A stretch of 64,000 nt of DNA from Magnolia sinica. Lineage: Eukaryota > Streptophyta > Magnoliopsida > Magnoliales > Magnoliaceae. The stretch spans positions 28,006,501-28,070,500 of the forward strand of contig NC_080577.1 in assembly GCF_029962835.1 (NCBI RefSeq). Reading direction: 5' to 3'. Below, piece by piece: positions 34,856-45,640 of this stretch (position 1 is its first letter; each line of letters begins with the position of its first letter). The notes beneath the pieces were generated by a model. The model was not told the origin of the DNA. It did no database searches and was given only the letters and a program-made list of their open reading frames with translations. A program made the position numbers and the translations under genes.

Positions 34856-35689
34856 TTTTTTTTTTCGTTTTTCAAGGAGAGGTAAGAAAATTTTCTTATT
34901 ACAAACCAGGAGGACTAAAGGCCCTAAAAATTATATTAAGAGGAAAAGGACAAAGCAAGAAGGAAAGGAGAACAAGCCTTCACAAGACCAAATAAATAAA
35001 TAAAATTGGCTCACACCTTGGGCTGAGGGAAACAAAAGGAAAAAAGGCTTACACGCTAGGATAGGAAAAACAAAGAAGAAGAGAAATCAAATCAAGCTGA
35101 CTAGCTATGTTAGTGGTAGAAGCTTGACCAAGGAGTGGGAGATAGAGATTTCAATAAGCTTGGAGGTAGAATTCTTTCTTCAGCTCCCAACAAGACTAGC
35201 ATAGACCTTCATATTCTAAAGTTAAGCATAGAGTGAGCAAGTGTAAAAGCGCATGACCCAAGAGGGACACTTGGGATTTTTCATGGTGTGGACATTGGAG
35301 AGAGGTTTCCCAAAGGGATGGGAGATCGGCTTGCATTTCCACGAGTTGCTTCACTCGAGGGCTTTCATTTAGGGGAAGATAGTGTTATATTTTACCACAG
35401 TCACCACTAACCAATTACTTTGAATCTACATTCAGTTAGACCTTATAAAAACGCTTAGGATTGAGAACCCATAGATCCTTAACCCTAAGATGACTATTGA
35501 GTTTGGGTTACAGAGATTTTAAGTAAGGGACCACGGTTACAGAGAGGGAAGGTGTTAGGCACCCTCTTTGCCCGTACAGATATATGGTCTTTACTTCATA
35601 AGATCTGACTAATTTTCGAGGAATGGGTTAGTTCTTACGTATAGAAAATGTAATGTGATGCAATGACAATAATGTGGATAATCGGTTTG

Positions 35690-36075
35690 AATTTCTGATG
35701 GGCAAGATCTGATTATATCAACAAGTCACGGAGCATATAGTCGAACCGACCAAGTGCAGGGTGCAAAGTATATAAAAATTGTGATATATGGGATGCTTGA
35801 TGCTATATTGATATTTATGATAAAACAATGGCTAATTGGCTAAGGTTTCTGGTGGGCAAGCTCTTATCATATCAGCAAGCTACAGAGCATATGCTTACCA
35901 GTTAAATATGAGAAAACGATGGAATGTGATGTAATGCTGATGTATATGACAAAACGATGGCTAACTGGCTAAGGTTTCTGGTGGGCCTGCTTCAATTACA
36001 TCGATAAGCCGTAGAGAATATGCCCGCTAGTTAGATGCAAGAAAACGGTAAAATGCAATGTAATGATGATATATA
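35690..36075. repeat. About 125-bp tandem repeat, three copies, within LTR
   Basis: Three imperfect units share GGCTAAGGTTTCTGGTGGGC, a following AGCATATG-type segment and GATGTAATG. Units begin near 35690, 35821 and 35946. Confidence 0.75.
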
Positions 36076-36271
36076 TGAGAAGAAAGGGAGATAAGAACGA
36101 AATAAGTGTTATACGATGCTAATACTCTAATTTCATAATACTGATTGAAGCTTAAATAGTTGGATGAACGGTAATATGATAAGGATAGATCGAGTGGCTT
36201 AGAATCTTAGATTATGACTCGGGTAGCTCAGGAGACTTAGATCCTGTCTTGATTAGGCTACACCAGGGCTG

Positions 36272-36273
<2 letters not shown>

Positions 36274-36310
<37 letters not shown>
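36274..36310. repeat. (TC)n microsatellite
   Basis: About 18 uninterrupted TC units inside the LTR-like element. Confidence 0.95.
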
Positions 36311-36315
<5 letters not shown>

Positions 36316-37478
36316 TACTCTCTTTGGTGGAGGGATGGTTGAAAATGGGAAGGAATGCTTCCTTGAATGCCTGATGCTTCTGAATCTATTGGATGCTCCT
36401 GGATGTAGTGAGGGGCTCCCTAACTCTATTGGATGCTTGAAATGAGAAGGGGAGGAGGTTATTGATAGCCTCCAAATCCAATTTTCTTATAATTCCTGTA
36501 AAGTCCAGGGGTAAAAGATAGTTAAAGGGTTAGGATTAGGATTGCTACATAAAATAATCTCATGGATTGGATGAGGTAGTAAAATGATAATTTTGGATAA
36601 AGAGATGGACATCGGAGTAAATACACCTTAATTAACCACATACTTAGGGTTTGAAAAAAGGAGATCCCACGTGCTTGAGGGATACTGCCCTAAAGAGGGG
36701 GAGTGCCACATGGCCGATGGTAAGTTGGTTACCGTCGATCCCCACTTGGACTCCATGCTCTGGGAGGTAGCCTCCTCCAAGCGCGTGGAGGCTCTGATGT
36801 GAAGGACGTTGTGTTGATGTTTTGTATGGTACACCGATTGGGCTTGCTTTTGGGCTTTGGTCTAAGCTTACTTTTGGACTTAACTAGGTGAGTTCAATGT
36901 GTTGTTGGACTGGGTAGGCTGATCGGGTGAGTTGACTCAGCGAGTTGACTAGGTGAGTTGACTCGTTGAGCTAACTCAAGACTCTAGAGTTTTAGGTTCC
37001 TATGGTTGAGGATTAGGTTGACTGGATTGATTGGGTTGAGTTTAGGATTTGGGATTAGAGTTCCTGGGGTTTAGGCTTTTGGGGTTAAGGTTTAGATTAG
37101 GGTTTTGATTGGTTATCTATTGGTTCAAACTCGATCAACTTATCAACTTAAGGTAGGGTGTCTACACAAAACCAGAAGACAAGCCTCATCATTCAACTCA
37201 AGAACAAAATTTTAAATGTTAGAGGTAAAGAGCATAGAGCGATCAAACCAAAGGATCCGAAGACTCTTATCATCAGGGCCTTAACTATCTTCAACATAGA
37301 CTGCACCTCAAATAGCCCTTGAATGGAGAGGAAAGCAAAGAAGGCCCATTTTTTAAATCATTTATGGTAGCACAAGACAAGCATCGGTTACTAGATTTAG
37401 GCCGACTAAGACAACCTCAACTATGAAAAGCAAGAACAGTCCGGGGGAAGTCACCAAGGTAGGGATGGAATCTATGGT

Positions 37479-38590
37479 TGTAATGCCTCAAATTTTAGGG
37501 GTCGAGTACACACTCAGTCCTCAACATTCCAAAAATTACTTTGATATTATGAAAACCTGGTTTAATACTATAATCAAATTGGCATCAAAATTAATTATAA
37601 AGTACCAAACCAAACAGTGTATAAAGTATAAAAGTAAAGTAATGCCACATTAATCAAGCAAATATTCATACAGTCATCCAACCCAATAACAAAGTCCACT
37701 CAATTAGGGACTCAATATACATGTCCAAGATGTACTGAAAAGTCTAATAAACTTAATAATTACTCCAATTGTAATAATCGAGTGAAAACAAGCTGGACTA
37801 CGTCTTCTCATCAACAATTCAGAAGTACAACACTTCCTCAGTTGGAACCACATAAGGCTCATCTAAGACTGTGGCCTCAATAGTACTTGCATCAATGATA
37901 TTTGCATGGTGTTTTAAAACATTGTCCTGAGAGGGAGTGAGTGGCCAACTTAGTGTTACCATTCATTTAAATTACTCACAATATCAACATAATCAAGCAC
38001 AAGTAGTGATGGCATAATATAGTAATCAATTTCTTAATCTAGTTAATGAAATGCATATATGTCGTGATGTGTGAATGCATGTCTCGGGAATAATTGACAG
38101 TGATGTGACTCATCACCAAAATCACCCACAAAATTATCAAATCGACAATAATATGGCTTATCACCAATATTGCCTGCAATGCAATTTCAAACTGATAGTA
38201 ATGTGGCTCATCACCCACATTACTCATAAATGCCATTATATGCATGTTTTAACCCAAGCCTTTATTAATCTATTTACATACAACCGTATTGGGAAAGCTG
38301 AAATGCCACAATTGTATCATGAGTCAAATAACCCAGATCATGTGGCTCATTGCCAGTGTCTCTTAATCCAAATGTAGGTTCATCGCCCAATTATCAAATA
38401 TTAATAATCATTCCAAAGATAGGGCTCATCGCCCAAAGATATAATCAACATGATAAGACTTGGTAATATCAGAGTAAGTTCCAGTAATTATTATAACTGC
38501 CAATCTAAGTATAGGAGTTGTGTCTAGCTTCAGCCATTTAATGAGAGAGCAGGGAACGAAAGAAGTTGTAGCTTCAGTATCAATTAGAAT
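37479..38590 (-). mobile_element. Gypsy-type LTR remnant, with degenerate tandem repeats
   Basis: TGTAATGCCTCAAATTTTAG then GGTCGAGTACACAC at 37479 is the reverse complement of a gypsy-style LTR 3' end (compare CTCGACCCCCAATTTT at 42680). At 38098-38440 a roughly 55-bp unit with GGCTCATCACCCA and AATAATATGGC recurs about five times. It lies at the expected downstream side of the minus-strand gag at 38590-42910, but no pol gene separates them. Confidence 0.45.
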
Positions 38591-38747
38591 GAACAAAAGT
38601 GTACTATGTTAGACAGATGAGGAGGATGACTCCCCTACCGAGGAGGCATGATGCTTTCATCCATCATTTTCTGATAACAAAACTGCATGAGGTGACCGGG
38701 CTTCCTGTAATAGGTACGAAACCTATCCGTCTTTAGAGCAGGAGCCG

Positions 38748-38835
38748 GATGTGGAGGAAGGTGAGGTCTCTTGTCAAATGGATAAGGGGGAGGAAGGTGA
38801 GGCCTCTTGTCAGACGGATAAGGGGGAGGAAGGTC
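38748..38835 (-). repeat. 36-bp minisatellite in gag
   Basis: Just over two copies of a 36-bp unit encode LPPPYPSDKRPH repeats on the minus strand, next to the zinc-knuckle relic. Confidence 0.8.
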
Positions 38836-40311
38836 AAACCTGATTTTGGAGCTTGACTGCATATGATCCCTGCAAATCCGCTCTCCATCCTATTCGGCTC
38901 GTAGCATCATGTCCACCATTTCTACATAAGTAGAGATGCTAGTGCAGCACATCCTAGTGCGGATACCAGGCCGTAGTCCATCTTCAAATCTTCTCATCTT
39001 GATTGCTTGTCCATCATGATCATAGAAGCATATCTAGATAAATGATTCTCGTATTCAGCCACTGACATATTTCCTTGTTGCAGTCAAATAAACTGACTCT
39101 CTTTCTCCTTTTGATGTGTGAGGGGGAAGTATTTCTTTTTTTAAAAAAAACCTCTTTCAAACTCAACCCACATTTATTGAAAATCAGTTGAACACAGTTC
39201 ATAATACACTATCCCACCATAAGTCAACTTCCTTCTTAAAGACGTAGATTATATGCTCTACTTGTTCAACCTTTAAACACCATAATGGTCTAATAATCTT
39301 AACAATCCGATGGAGCTAGTGCTCGACCTTCAAAGGATTATATGAATCGATGAATGTAGGCGATCATAATCTCTGAAATCTCTCAAATATGCCCTCATCA
39401 CAGGCTGGTGTGTGATGAGGGGTTGGCGTTGCTGGTAGGGTAGCCTGCATATTCTGAGCTATTGTCCCCATAAGCGTTGTGAGGGTTTGCTATTGTTGCT
39501 GCATAAGAAGCTACATTTGTCCCAATGCTCACTTGTAACGTCTCGAAAAAATCCGTACAAAGGCCCGAGTACCACCTTAGGCAGAAATCACACAGGACCA
39601 AATCCTTTAGAAATTAGGCAGGAATTAACTAGTGCTAAACTAGCTTATCTGTGAAATTAGCACTAATCACTTTAAATATGATTTGCATGACCTAAACCGT
39701 GCAGAATTATTACTGCCGCATTAGCTTAAAACTTAAGATCAATATCTAATCTCGGTTGCTCTTGGGAGCGCTTTGAAACTCCGTATCAGACCTAGACCGC
39801 ACGTCGAAAGCCCGATGACCGCGAAACTATACTGTTATGACCATCTTATTGGACTTGACTACCACCTCAGAAATCAAGTTCTAATTGTATCTAAAAATGT
39901 ACAACTTGAGCCCGGAGCGAAGTGGGTGAGAAACACGAATATCTTTAGGAAATGAACTGGGACTTAAGTAAACTGAGTCGTTCACTTGTAGGTCGAAATA
40001 TAAGGATTCAGACCGTCAAAATCTGACCTAATTACACCCTTGGATCAGGGAAAATTTTCAACACAGGTCAGTACACTTGTGGCCCTGATCGAGTACTGGT
40101 GACCGTTGAACTGAAACTGGTCCGCCACAGTCGATCTGTAAATCTGATCGGACCGAAAACTCAGCTTGACCTAGATCCAATGTCAGGGAGCTTAAGTCCG
40201 ACCGCACACAAAAGAAGGGCCACCAGAAGTGCTCTGTTGGGCTGAAACAGACTCCCTTTGGATATAACCTAAGTATACCTTGGCCCTGGGGCTATTTCCA
40301 TCAGACCTGGG

Positions 40312-40323
40312 CCTATATAAGGG
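40312..40323 (+). promoter_or_regulatory. TATA box of LTR promoter
   Basis: CCTATATAAGGG lies about 780 bp into the LTR and precedes a pyrimidine-rich then purine-rich leader, as in plant LTR promoters. Confidence 0.5.
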
Positions 40324-41559
40324 CCTTAAACCCTCTCTCTCTCTCATTCCATACGAATTTGAAAAACCCTAAGGGAGAGAAGAGAGAAAAGAGAAGGAAA
40401 GAGAGAGAAAGTGAGGGTGAGAGTTGGAGTTCGTTCTTGGGATTCTTCCCGCCGCTCCACGTGCTTAACCACCATTCCTGTATCGCTATACGGGCGATTT
40501 CGATTCCGTTCTTAGGTAAGAAAACCTAACCCTAATCTGTTTTAGGGTATCATATAATGTTAGTGGTGAAATAGCTAACCTAATTCATGCTATAGGTTGT
40601 CATTCTGCCGTTGATAAAGACTGAGTGTCTAAAACGAATTCGTTACACGTTTATCGGCATAAGGTGCGGACTATAAACGTTTAGGTTATGGTTTTCAAGG
40701 CTTTCACTGTCAGTAATGATTTATGACTAACTTGATTGCTATCTCATATGCCTAGATATGATGTTTCTCGCACTTTACACATATATATGAACTATGTTGA
40801 ATATAGTGTATTCTAAGTGTTTGTTGATATGTCTGAATGAATATGGAATTTGTATTTGTGCTTGCCATAATTATTAGCTATGGATATATGCTTGTTGTGT
40901 ATGTGGCAACTCTTTTGTAAAAGGGGCTTGTCGGGATGTATGTTGTAACTAGTCTATCACATATGTGTAATACGTGCAGGCTAAGTGTTTGAAAAAATGC
41001 CTGAATGAGGAAATGTTTGTTTAAATGTATGTAATAAGGGTGTTGAGATAGGATTCTCAATTCCCTTAACTATGGCTATAGTTTCCTTTATGTAACCTAC
41101 ATCGCTACTACGTGCTTTATGGCTGAAATGCCTATGTATGCTAACATGTACCCTATGTGTTTGTTGAAATGCTCAAATGAGATTTGTATTTGAGTTCAGT
41201 TGTCACATGCTGTTTGGCTTAATATGAATGCTATTGTTTGGAATATGATTGGGGCTACGACATAGTCCATGCAATCGGTAATGGTTTACGATAGGTGGTC
41301 GTACTACTTAGCCACGACAGACACGCCCGATGAATCCGAGTCGTACGCTGCTAGTCGAAAGTGGTTAGGCCACGCGGAGTGCTTATGCTCTCCATGTCAA
41401 TCGGCTCGATGTATGCTCGTACCAGTCGAGCTTGTCAAGTAACCCGATTGCCCGATGTAAGTTCACCATGTATGGATGCTATTGTTTGAATCTAAGGTAC
41501 CAACTTACCAGTACGAAGCCGTTTAACCTTGGTACCATGATCTGCTAAGACTCATGAGA

Positions 41560-41840
41560 CGGGCATGATGGTATGGGACACCGTGGTCAAGTTGTCGGCC
41601 TACGCTGGGGCGACGAGCCTCCCCGTAGTATCCAGTGAGCAACATAACCTCGTGAGCCAAATACGGTAGTATGAGACACTGTATTCGAGCTGTCGGCCTA
41701 CACTGATCAGGTGACGAGCCCTTTGTAGTGACCTCGAGCATACTCTGAGACTGCGTAGAGGCGACGAGCCTTTCTGTAGCAACTAGAGTACAAACTAGGC
41801 CTATACTGATCAGGTGACGAGCCCTTTGTAGTGACCTAGA
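41560..41840. repeat. Imperfect tandem repeats in LTR
   Basis: Units contain GACGAGCC(T/C) and GTAGTGACC. The block CTGATCAGGTGACGAGCCCT occurs twice (about 41703 and 41798), giving a 95-bp period with shorter partial units between. Confidence 0.7.
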
Positions 41841-42910
41841 ACCGTAACACTGTATGAGATTTACTAGGACTGACAACCCTAGAATGGATCACTGTTTGGG
41901 AAATGATATAAGGGAGGTAGCTTAGCTTTCCAATTCTGCTATATGAAAAGGACTAATAAGAACTTGGTAAGCACGCTCATACACCGTATTACGTGTGCCT
42001 TTGGCGTAGCAGGTCAAGTACTGAGGAAGTGTTTCATGCCGCGATCGTGAGATGAAGTCGCTAAGGGAGCGCAGGCGAGGACATGCATCATTATTTCATA
42101 TCATTCTTACATTAACAAGAGTACTTAGGACCTGATTGTTGTATTGCGTTATCATTACTGCTTGACTGAATTGATAACATGTTAACCTTTGCTTTATTGT
42201 TTCACTGAGTTGATTACTCACTCCCATGTTACGGGACGGTGTTTTAAACACCCACCAGACCCTGTTTTAGTTTCAGATGATGGCGATGTGTATGATGCCG
42301 AGCCGGACTTTGATGATGATAAGGAGGCATTCTCATATATACAGTATTCAGGCGGGTTTTTATAGACCGTTCTGATCGACGGGGCTTTAGGGCTTATACT
42401 TATAATGGACCATTACTTTTTTGACATTTTGTATTTTGAAACAATACTTGTAACTATTTGACCGGGCAATGCGTTCATACTTTGGGGACCTATAATGGTT
42501 TATTCATTTTATACATTTATCACAGTCTTCTGCTTGCATAAATTCAACTGTCCCTAAAGTATGATTTGCTGATTTAGCTTAATCTCATTCATGTTTTATG
42601 CACTAACATGGACAACATTAAATCATCATTATTTATGTTGCATAAGTGATACGTTGGAACTCGAGAGTTGGGTACCTGCTCGACCCCCAATTTTGTCCCA
42701 ACACATCGCTGTTGGGGTTGCCTAAGGAGTAAGTAGCGAGGGTGGAGAGGTATGATTGTGACCAGTATTAGGGCCACCTTGAATACCCGACAGAACAAGA
42801 TAATCCTCAATAGGCTCATCTTGAGTGAGTCCCTCCTATTGGGAGCAACTAGCCTATTGGCGACTATGCTTGGGTGTCATGTCTTAGATTTGCAATGAGT
42901 TTATCAGGAT

Positions 42911-43132
42911 TTAGTATATAGGCAATTGATTCCAATTCATCGTACAACACTCCAATTTAGAGATTAAGACCATTTCAATCATTGACTTTTGGTAAAATTA
43001 TAATTGTTTGATTACAAGATATCAAAACAAGACTACATTTAATTCATTCCTAGTCAAATGGCTTACATACAACAAAAGATGGTAAACATTGATAACTAAC
43101 ATTCAGTCCTATCTCACCTAACAACTACTAGG
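42911..43132. other. Intergenic, no feature recognised
   Basis: AT-rich DNA between the gag relic and the hAT insertion. Confidence 0.35.
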
Positions 43133-43614
43133 TTGGTGAATAGAGCTAGGCATATATGACACGATCCGGTGAATCTAACCCGATCTGACCCGTTCCAAAC
43201 CGAACCGACGACCTGTATCGGTGCGGATCGGGTAGGGCCATTCAAATCCAACATTTTTTCGGATCGAGATCGGGTTGTGGTCAATCCAGACCAATCCGAT
43301 CCGAAAACCCAATCTGAATGGATTCGGACCGACCCGATCCAAAGTGGTTCTTATCAATAATTCTACTTTTTCCAGTGGTATGGTCCACTTGAGCTTTGGA
43401 TATGCATCAATTTTGGGTTCAACCACTGAAATGATCTGGATAAACGAATGGACGGCGTGGATAAACCACATGCATTCACTGTGGGCCCCAACAGAGTTTA
43501 CTTAGTACGATAAGAGCCCATTGAGAAATTTCGTGATGTCCGCGTCAACACATCAGTTAGCAGCTTGGAAGCGGATTGCGTAGTGAAGATGAGCATTGAC
43601 GCTCCCTTGAGCTC

Positions 43615-44020
43615 TGAGTTGTACGAACAGTTCAAAGGAGATCAAAGTTATATGGGCCCCATAGTGATGTATTTATTATATCCGTTCATCTATTTTTAGA
43701 GATCATTTTAGAACATTATCCAAAAAATGAATCATATCCAAAGATCATCTGGACCACACCACAAATAATTCGTAGGGCCCAACATAGCTTTTATTTTCCA
43801 TCCAATCTGTTCGTAAGGTCACAAAGACCTAAATTAAGAGGCAAAACAAATTTCACATTGATCCAAAACTTCTATGAGGCTGTGACCCCAAAAAGGCTTT
43901 CAATGGTAGACGTTCAATCCCCACTGCTTTTTTTTTGTGTGGTCCACCTGACTCGCCAAATAGATGGACGGTTTGGATATAACACATGCCCCATGATCAG
44001 ACCCACAAAACTTGCTAACG
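43615..44020. repeat. Foldback repeat inside hAT element (first copy)
   Basis: Contains GGGCCCCATAGTGATGTATT at the left, the shared centre in inverted orientation (CACATTGATCCAAAACTTC), then GTGGTCCACCTGACTCG and the right arm near 44000. Bordering GAGCTCTGAGTTGTACGAAC recurs before the next copy. Confidence 0.55.
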
Positions 44021-44099
44021 TAAATGAAGCAATGCAAGCACTTTCGTGCATGGCACATTACAGCTACACGCTGTGTACAGCACGTCAACGCAACTGTAG

Positions 44100-44612
44100 C
44101 ACCTCGAGCTCCGAGTTGTACGAACGACTTAAATGGGGAACAGAGTGGTCGGTGGTCTGTGGGCCCGAAAATAATGTATATGTTTCATCCATGTCGTCCA
44201 TATATTTTTCCAGGTCATTTTATGGTGTGAGATAAAAAATGAGGTATATCCAAATCTCAAGGGGAGCACATTAAAGGAAACAGTGTTGAATGAGCGTTGA
44301 CCATTAAAAAACTTTTGGGGGCCATAAAAGTTTTGGATCAATCTGATCTTTATTTTTTCCATTCATCTGGACCTTTATGACCTAATCAACATATTGGATT
44401 TCAAATAAACAGTACATTGGGCCTCAGGAGGATTTTAATTGTGGATATCCAATCACTATTGTTTTCCTGTGGTGTGGTCCACCTGAGATTTATATCCCTC
44501 TCATATTTTGGGTCAAGTGCTAAAATGATCTTTAAAAATGGATGAATGGAATGGATTAAAAACACACATCATGGTGGGTCCCACAGAGCACTGACCACCA
44601 GCCACGGGGCTA
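44100..44612. repeat. Foldback repeat inside hAT element (second copy)
   Basis: Roughly 220-bp inverted arms: GTGGGCCCGAAAATAATGTA on the left, GGTGGGTCCCACAGAGCACT on the right. The centre (GGATCAATCTGATC) lies near 44340. Shares its centre with the copies at 32968, 49084 and 52410. Confidence 0.65.
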
Positions 44613-45040
44613 GTGGTAAGGGGAGTAGCCAATCCGTTTCCGCTCAAACGAGATTAACATTACATGGGCCCCACAATGAAGTATTTATTATATCCATACC
44701 ATTTATCCATTTTTTGTGATCATTTTAGAGCATTTGGAAAAAAAAAACGAACCATATCTAAAGCTCAAATGGACCACACTGTAAATAGCAGCGAGGATAA
44801 TGATTTTCACCATTAAAAAAGTCGATCCAAATCGTACCCAACCCAATCTGACTCGGTTTCCCTAACCGAGTCGGACTCGGTTCGGGTCAGGCCAACCGTG
44901 TGTTGGATCGGTTCAAGTCTTGTGTCCCGGACTCGGTCCCGGATCGGATCGGGTTTGGATCAGCCCAACTACATTTCGAACCGAATCGAGTTGGATCGAA
45001 TCCGATCCGACTCGGTCCGATGCCCAGCTCTATTGGTGAA

Positions 45041-45640
45041 TTTGGAGATGGAGAGGCTGCTCCCTTTCCTATAGGCAGCACATGATGTTTTTCACCATGC
45101 GATATATTTTATTCGTCTTCTACTCCAAATGAGCTCAATCCTGCTTCAACTCGACCAAACCAGTTTCAACCTCTGTTAGTTCTTCCTTCATTTGTTCAGG
45201 TGAACTTCGATGTTTGGAGGCGCCTGGAATTCCTCTTCTTTGCTCTCACTTCTTCTTTTTCCTTAAATTCCTCTTATCTGAGGAGGATTTCTTCCTCTCT
45301 CTGTTGTTCTCTTAGGCCCATCCGACTGATTGTTTGCTAGTTGATTTCTTTGAATGGTGGCGGCTTGGAATTGGTGTTGGGTAAACCACACTGCCTAGCC
45401 AACTTACAGATTAAATGACCATTGGATAGAACTATTCCGTGAGTAGCAGAAGTGACTGTTAGAAAGTGGCGTAGGATGATGAAAGGAAGGCAAAGATTTT
45501 CACCTCTACCCAATCAGTATAGAACTTCCATCATGTAGGGCATCAGTTGCATTCGATTTTCTGCCCTCAGGCACAAATTGAATGTAAAAATATGGTGGAG
45601 AACACAGTCTATGGGTAGCATTTTAGAAGCCTTTAGACTA
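45041..45640. other. Intergenic, no feature recognised
   Basis: Continuation of the DNA interrupted by the hAT insertion. CT-rich around 45120-45330. No gene. Confidence 0.35.

Larger units (their letters stand above)
35383..37166. mobile_element. LTR-like element (probable solo LTR), 1.8 kb
   Basis: The left edge TGTTATATTTTACCAC and right edge GGTAGGGTGTCTACA give the TG...CA limits of an LTR. GGTGTTAGGCACCCTCTTTG (35550) is a phrase I recall from plant gypsy LTRs. Flanking 5-mers do not match, so the borders or history are uncertain. It interrupts the LINE-like fragment. Confidence 0.5.
34856..37478 (-). mobile_element. LINE-like 3' fragment, split by an LTR
   Basis: The T-rich start at 34856-34865 is a minus-strand poly(A) tail. 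Reading leftward on the minus strand there is a LINE-style 3' end (TTGTAATAAGAAAATTTTC). The remainder lies beyond the LTR at 37167-37478. No intact reverse-transcriptase motif remains, so classification rests on tail form and style. Confidence 0.4.
39534..42703 (+). mobile_element. Gypsy-type solo LTR, about 3.2 kb
   Basis: Begins TGTAACGTCTCGAAAAAATC and ends GCTCGACCCCCAATTTTGTC followed by CCAACA, both phrases I associate with plant Tekay/Del-like LTRs. A TATA-like CCTATATAAGGG at 40312-40323, followed by CT- then GA-rich leader DNA, supports plus orientation. It interrupts the minus-strand gag. The flanking 5-mers (TCACT, CATCG) do not match, so the exact border is uncertain or the locus was rearranged. 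The small open frames within it are not genes. Confidence 0.65.
38590..42910 (-). pseudogene. Ty3/gypsy gag remnant, split by an LTR
   Basis: The minus strand gives an N-terminal part at 42910-42704 (SGIQGGPNTGHNHTSPPSLL). After the inserted LTR it continues from 39533 with FIDSYNPLKVEHWLHRIVKI, VFKKEVDLWWDSV and NMSVAEYENHLSRYASM, a retrotransposon gag pattern. A decayed CCHC knuckle follows (YYRKPGHLMQFCYQK, cysteines partly lost) near 38690. Several stops and frameshifts are present. Protease, reverse transcriptase and integrase are absent. Confidence 0.65.
43141..45032. mobile_element. Non-autonomous hAT element with foldback-repeat cargo, 1.9 kb
   Basis: Left end TAGAGCTAGGCATATATGAC; right end in reverse complement TAGAGCTGGGCATCGGACCG. 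The perfect 8-bp duplication TTGGTGAA lies at 43133-43140 and 45033-45040. Subterminal arrays of GATCCG, GACCCG and ACTCGG words occupy about 43160-43340 and 44820-45025. The interior is almost wholly GTGGGCCCAC-family foldback repeats. No transposase is seen. Ends match the element at 9828 closely (TAGAGCTGGGCAT shared). Confidence 0.85.

Noticed and set aside
38098-38440. Regularly spaced CTCATCACC units as a CRISPR-like array
   Set aside because: Units are degenerate and tandem rather than identical repeats with unique spacers, and the DNA is a plant retroelement.
41523-41876. Minus-strand 117-codon frame in the gypsy LTR
   Set aside because: It spans LTR tandem repeats, has no domain, and the LTR reads on the other strand.
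43169-43505. Overlapping frames with RSDP and DPIRFG repeats
   Set aside because: They are translations of the GATCCG word array of the hAT end.
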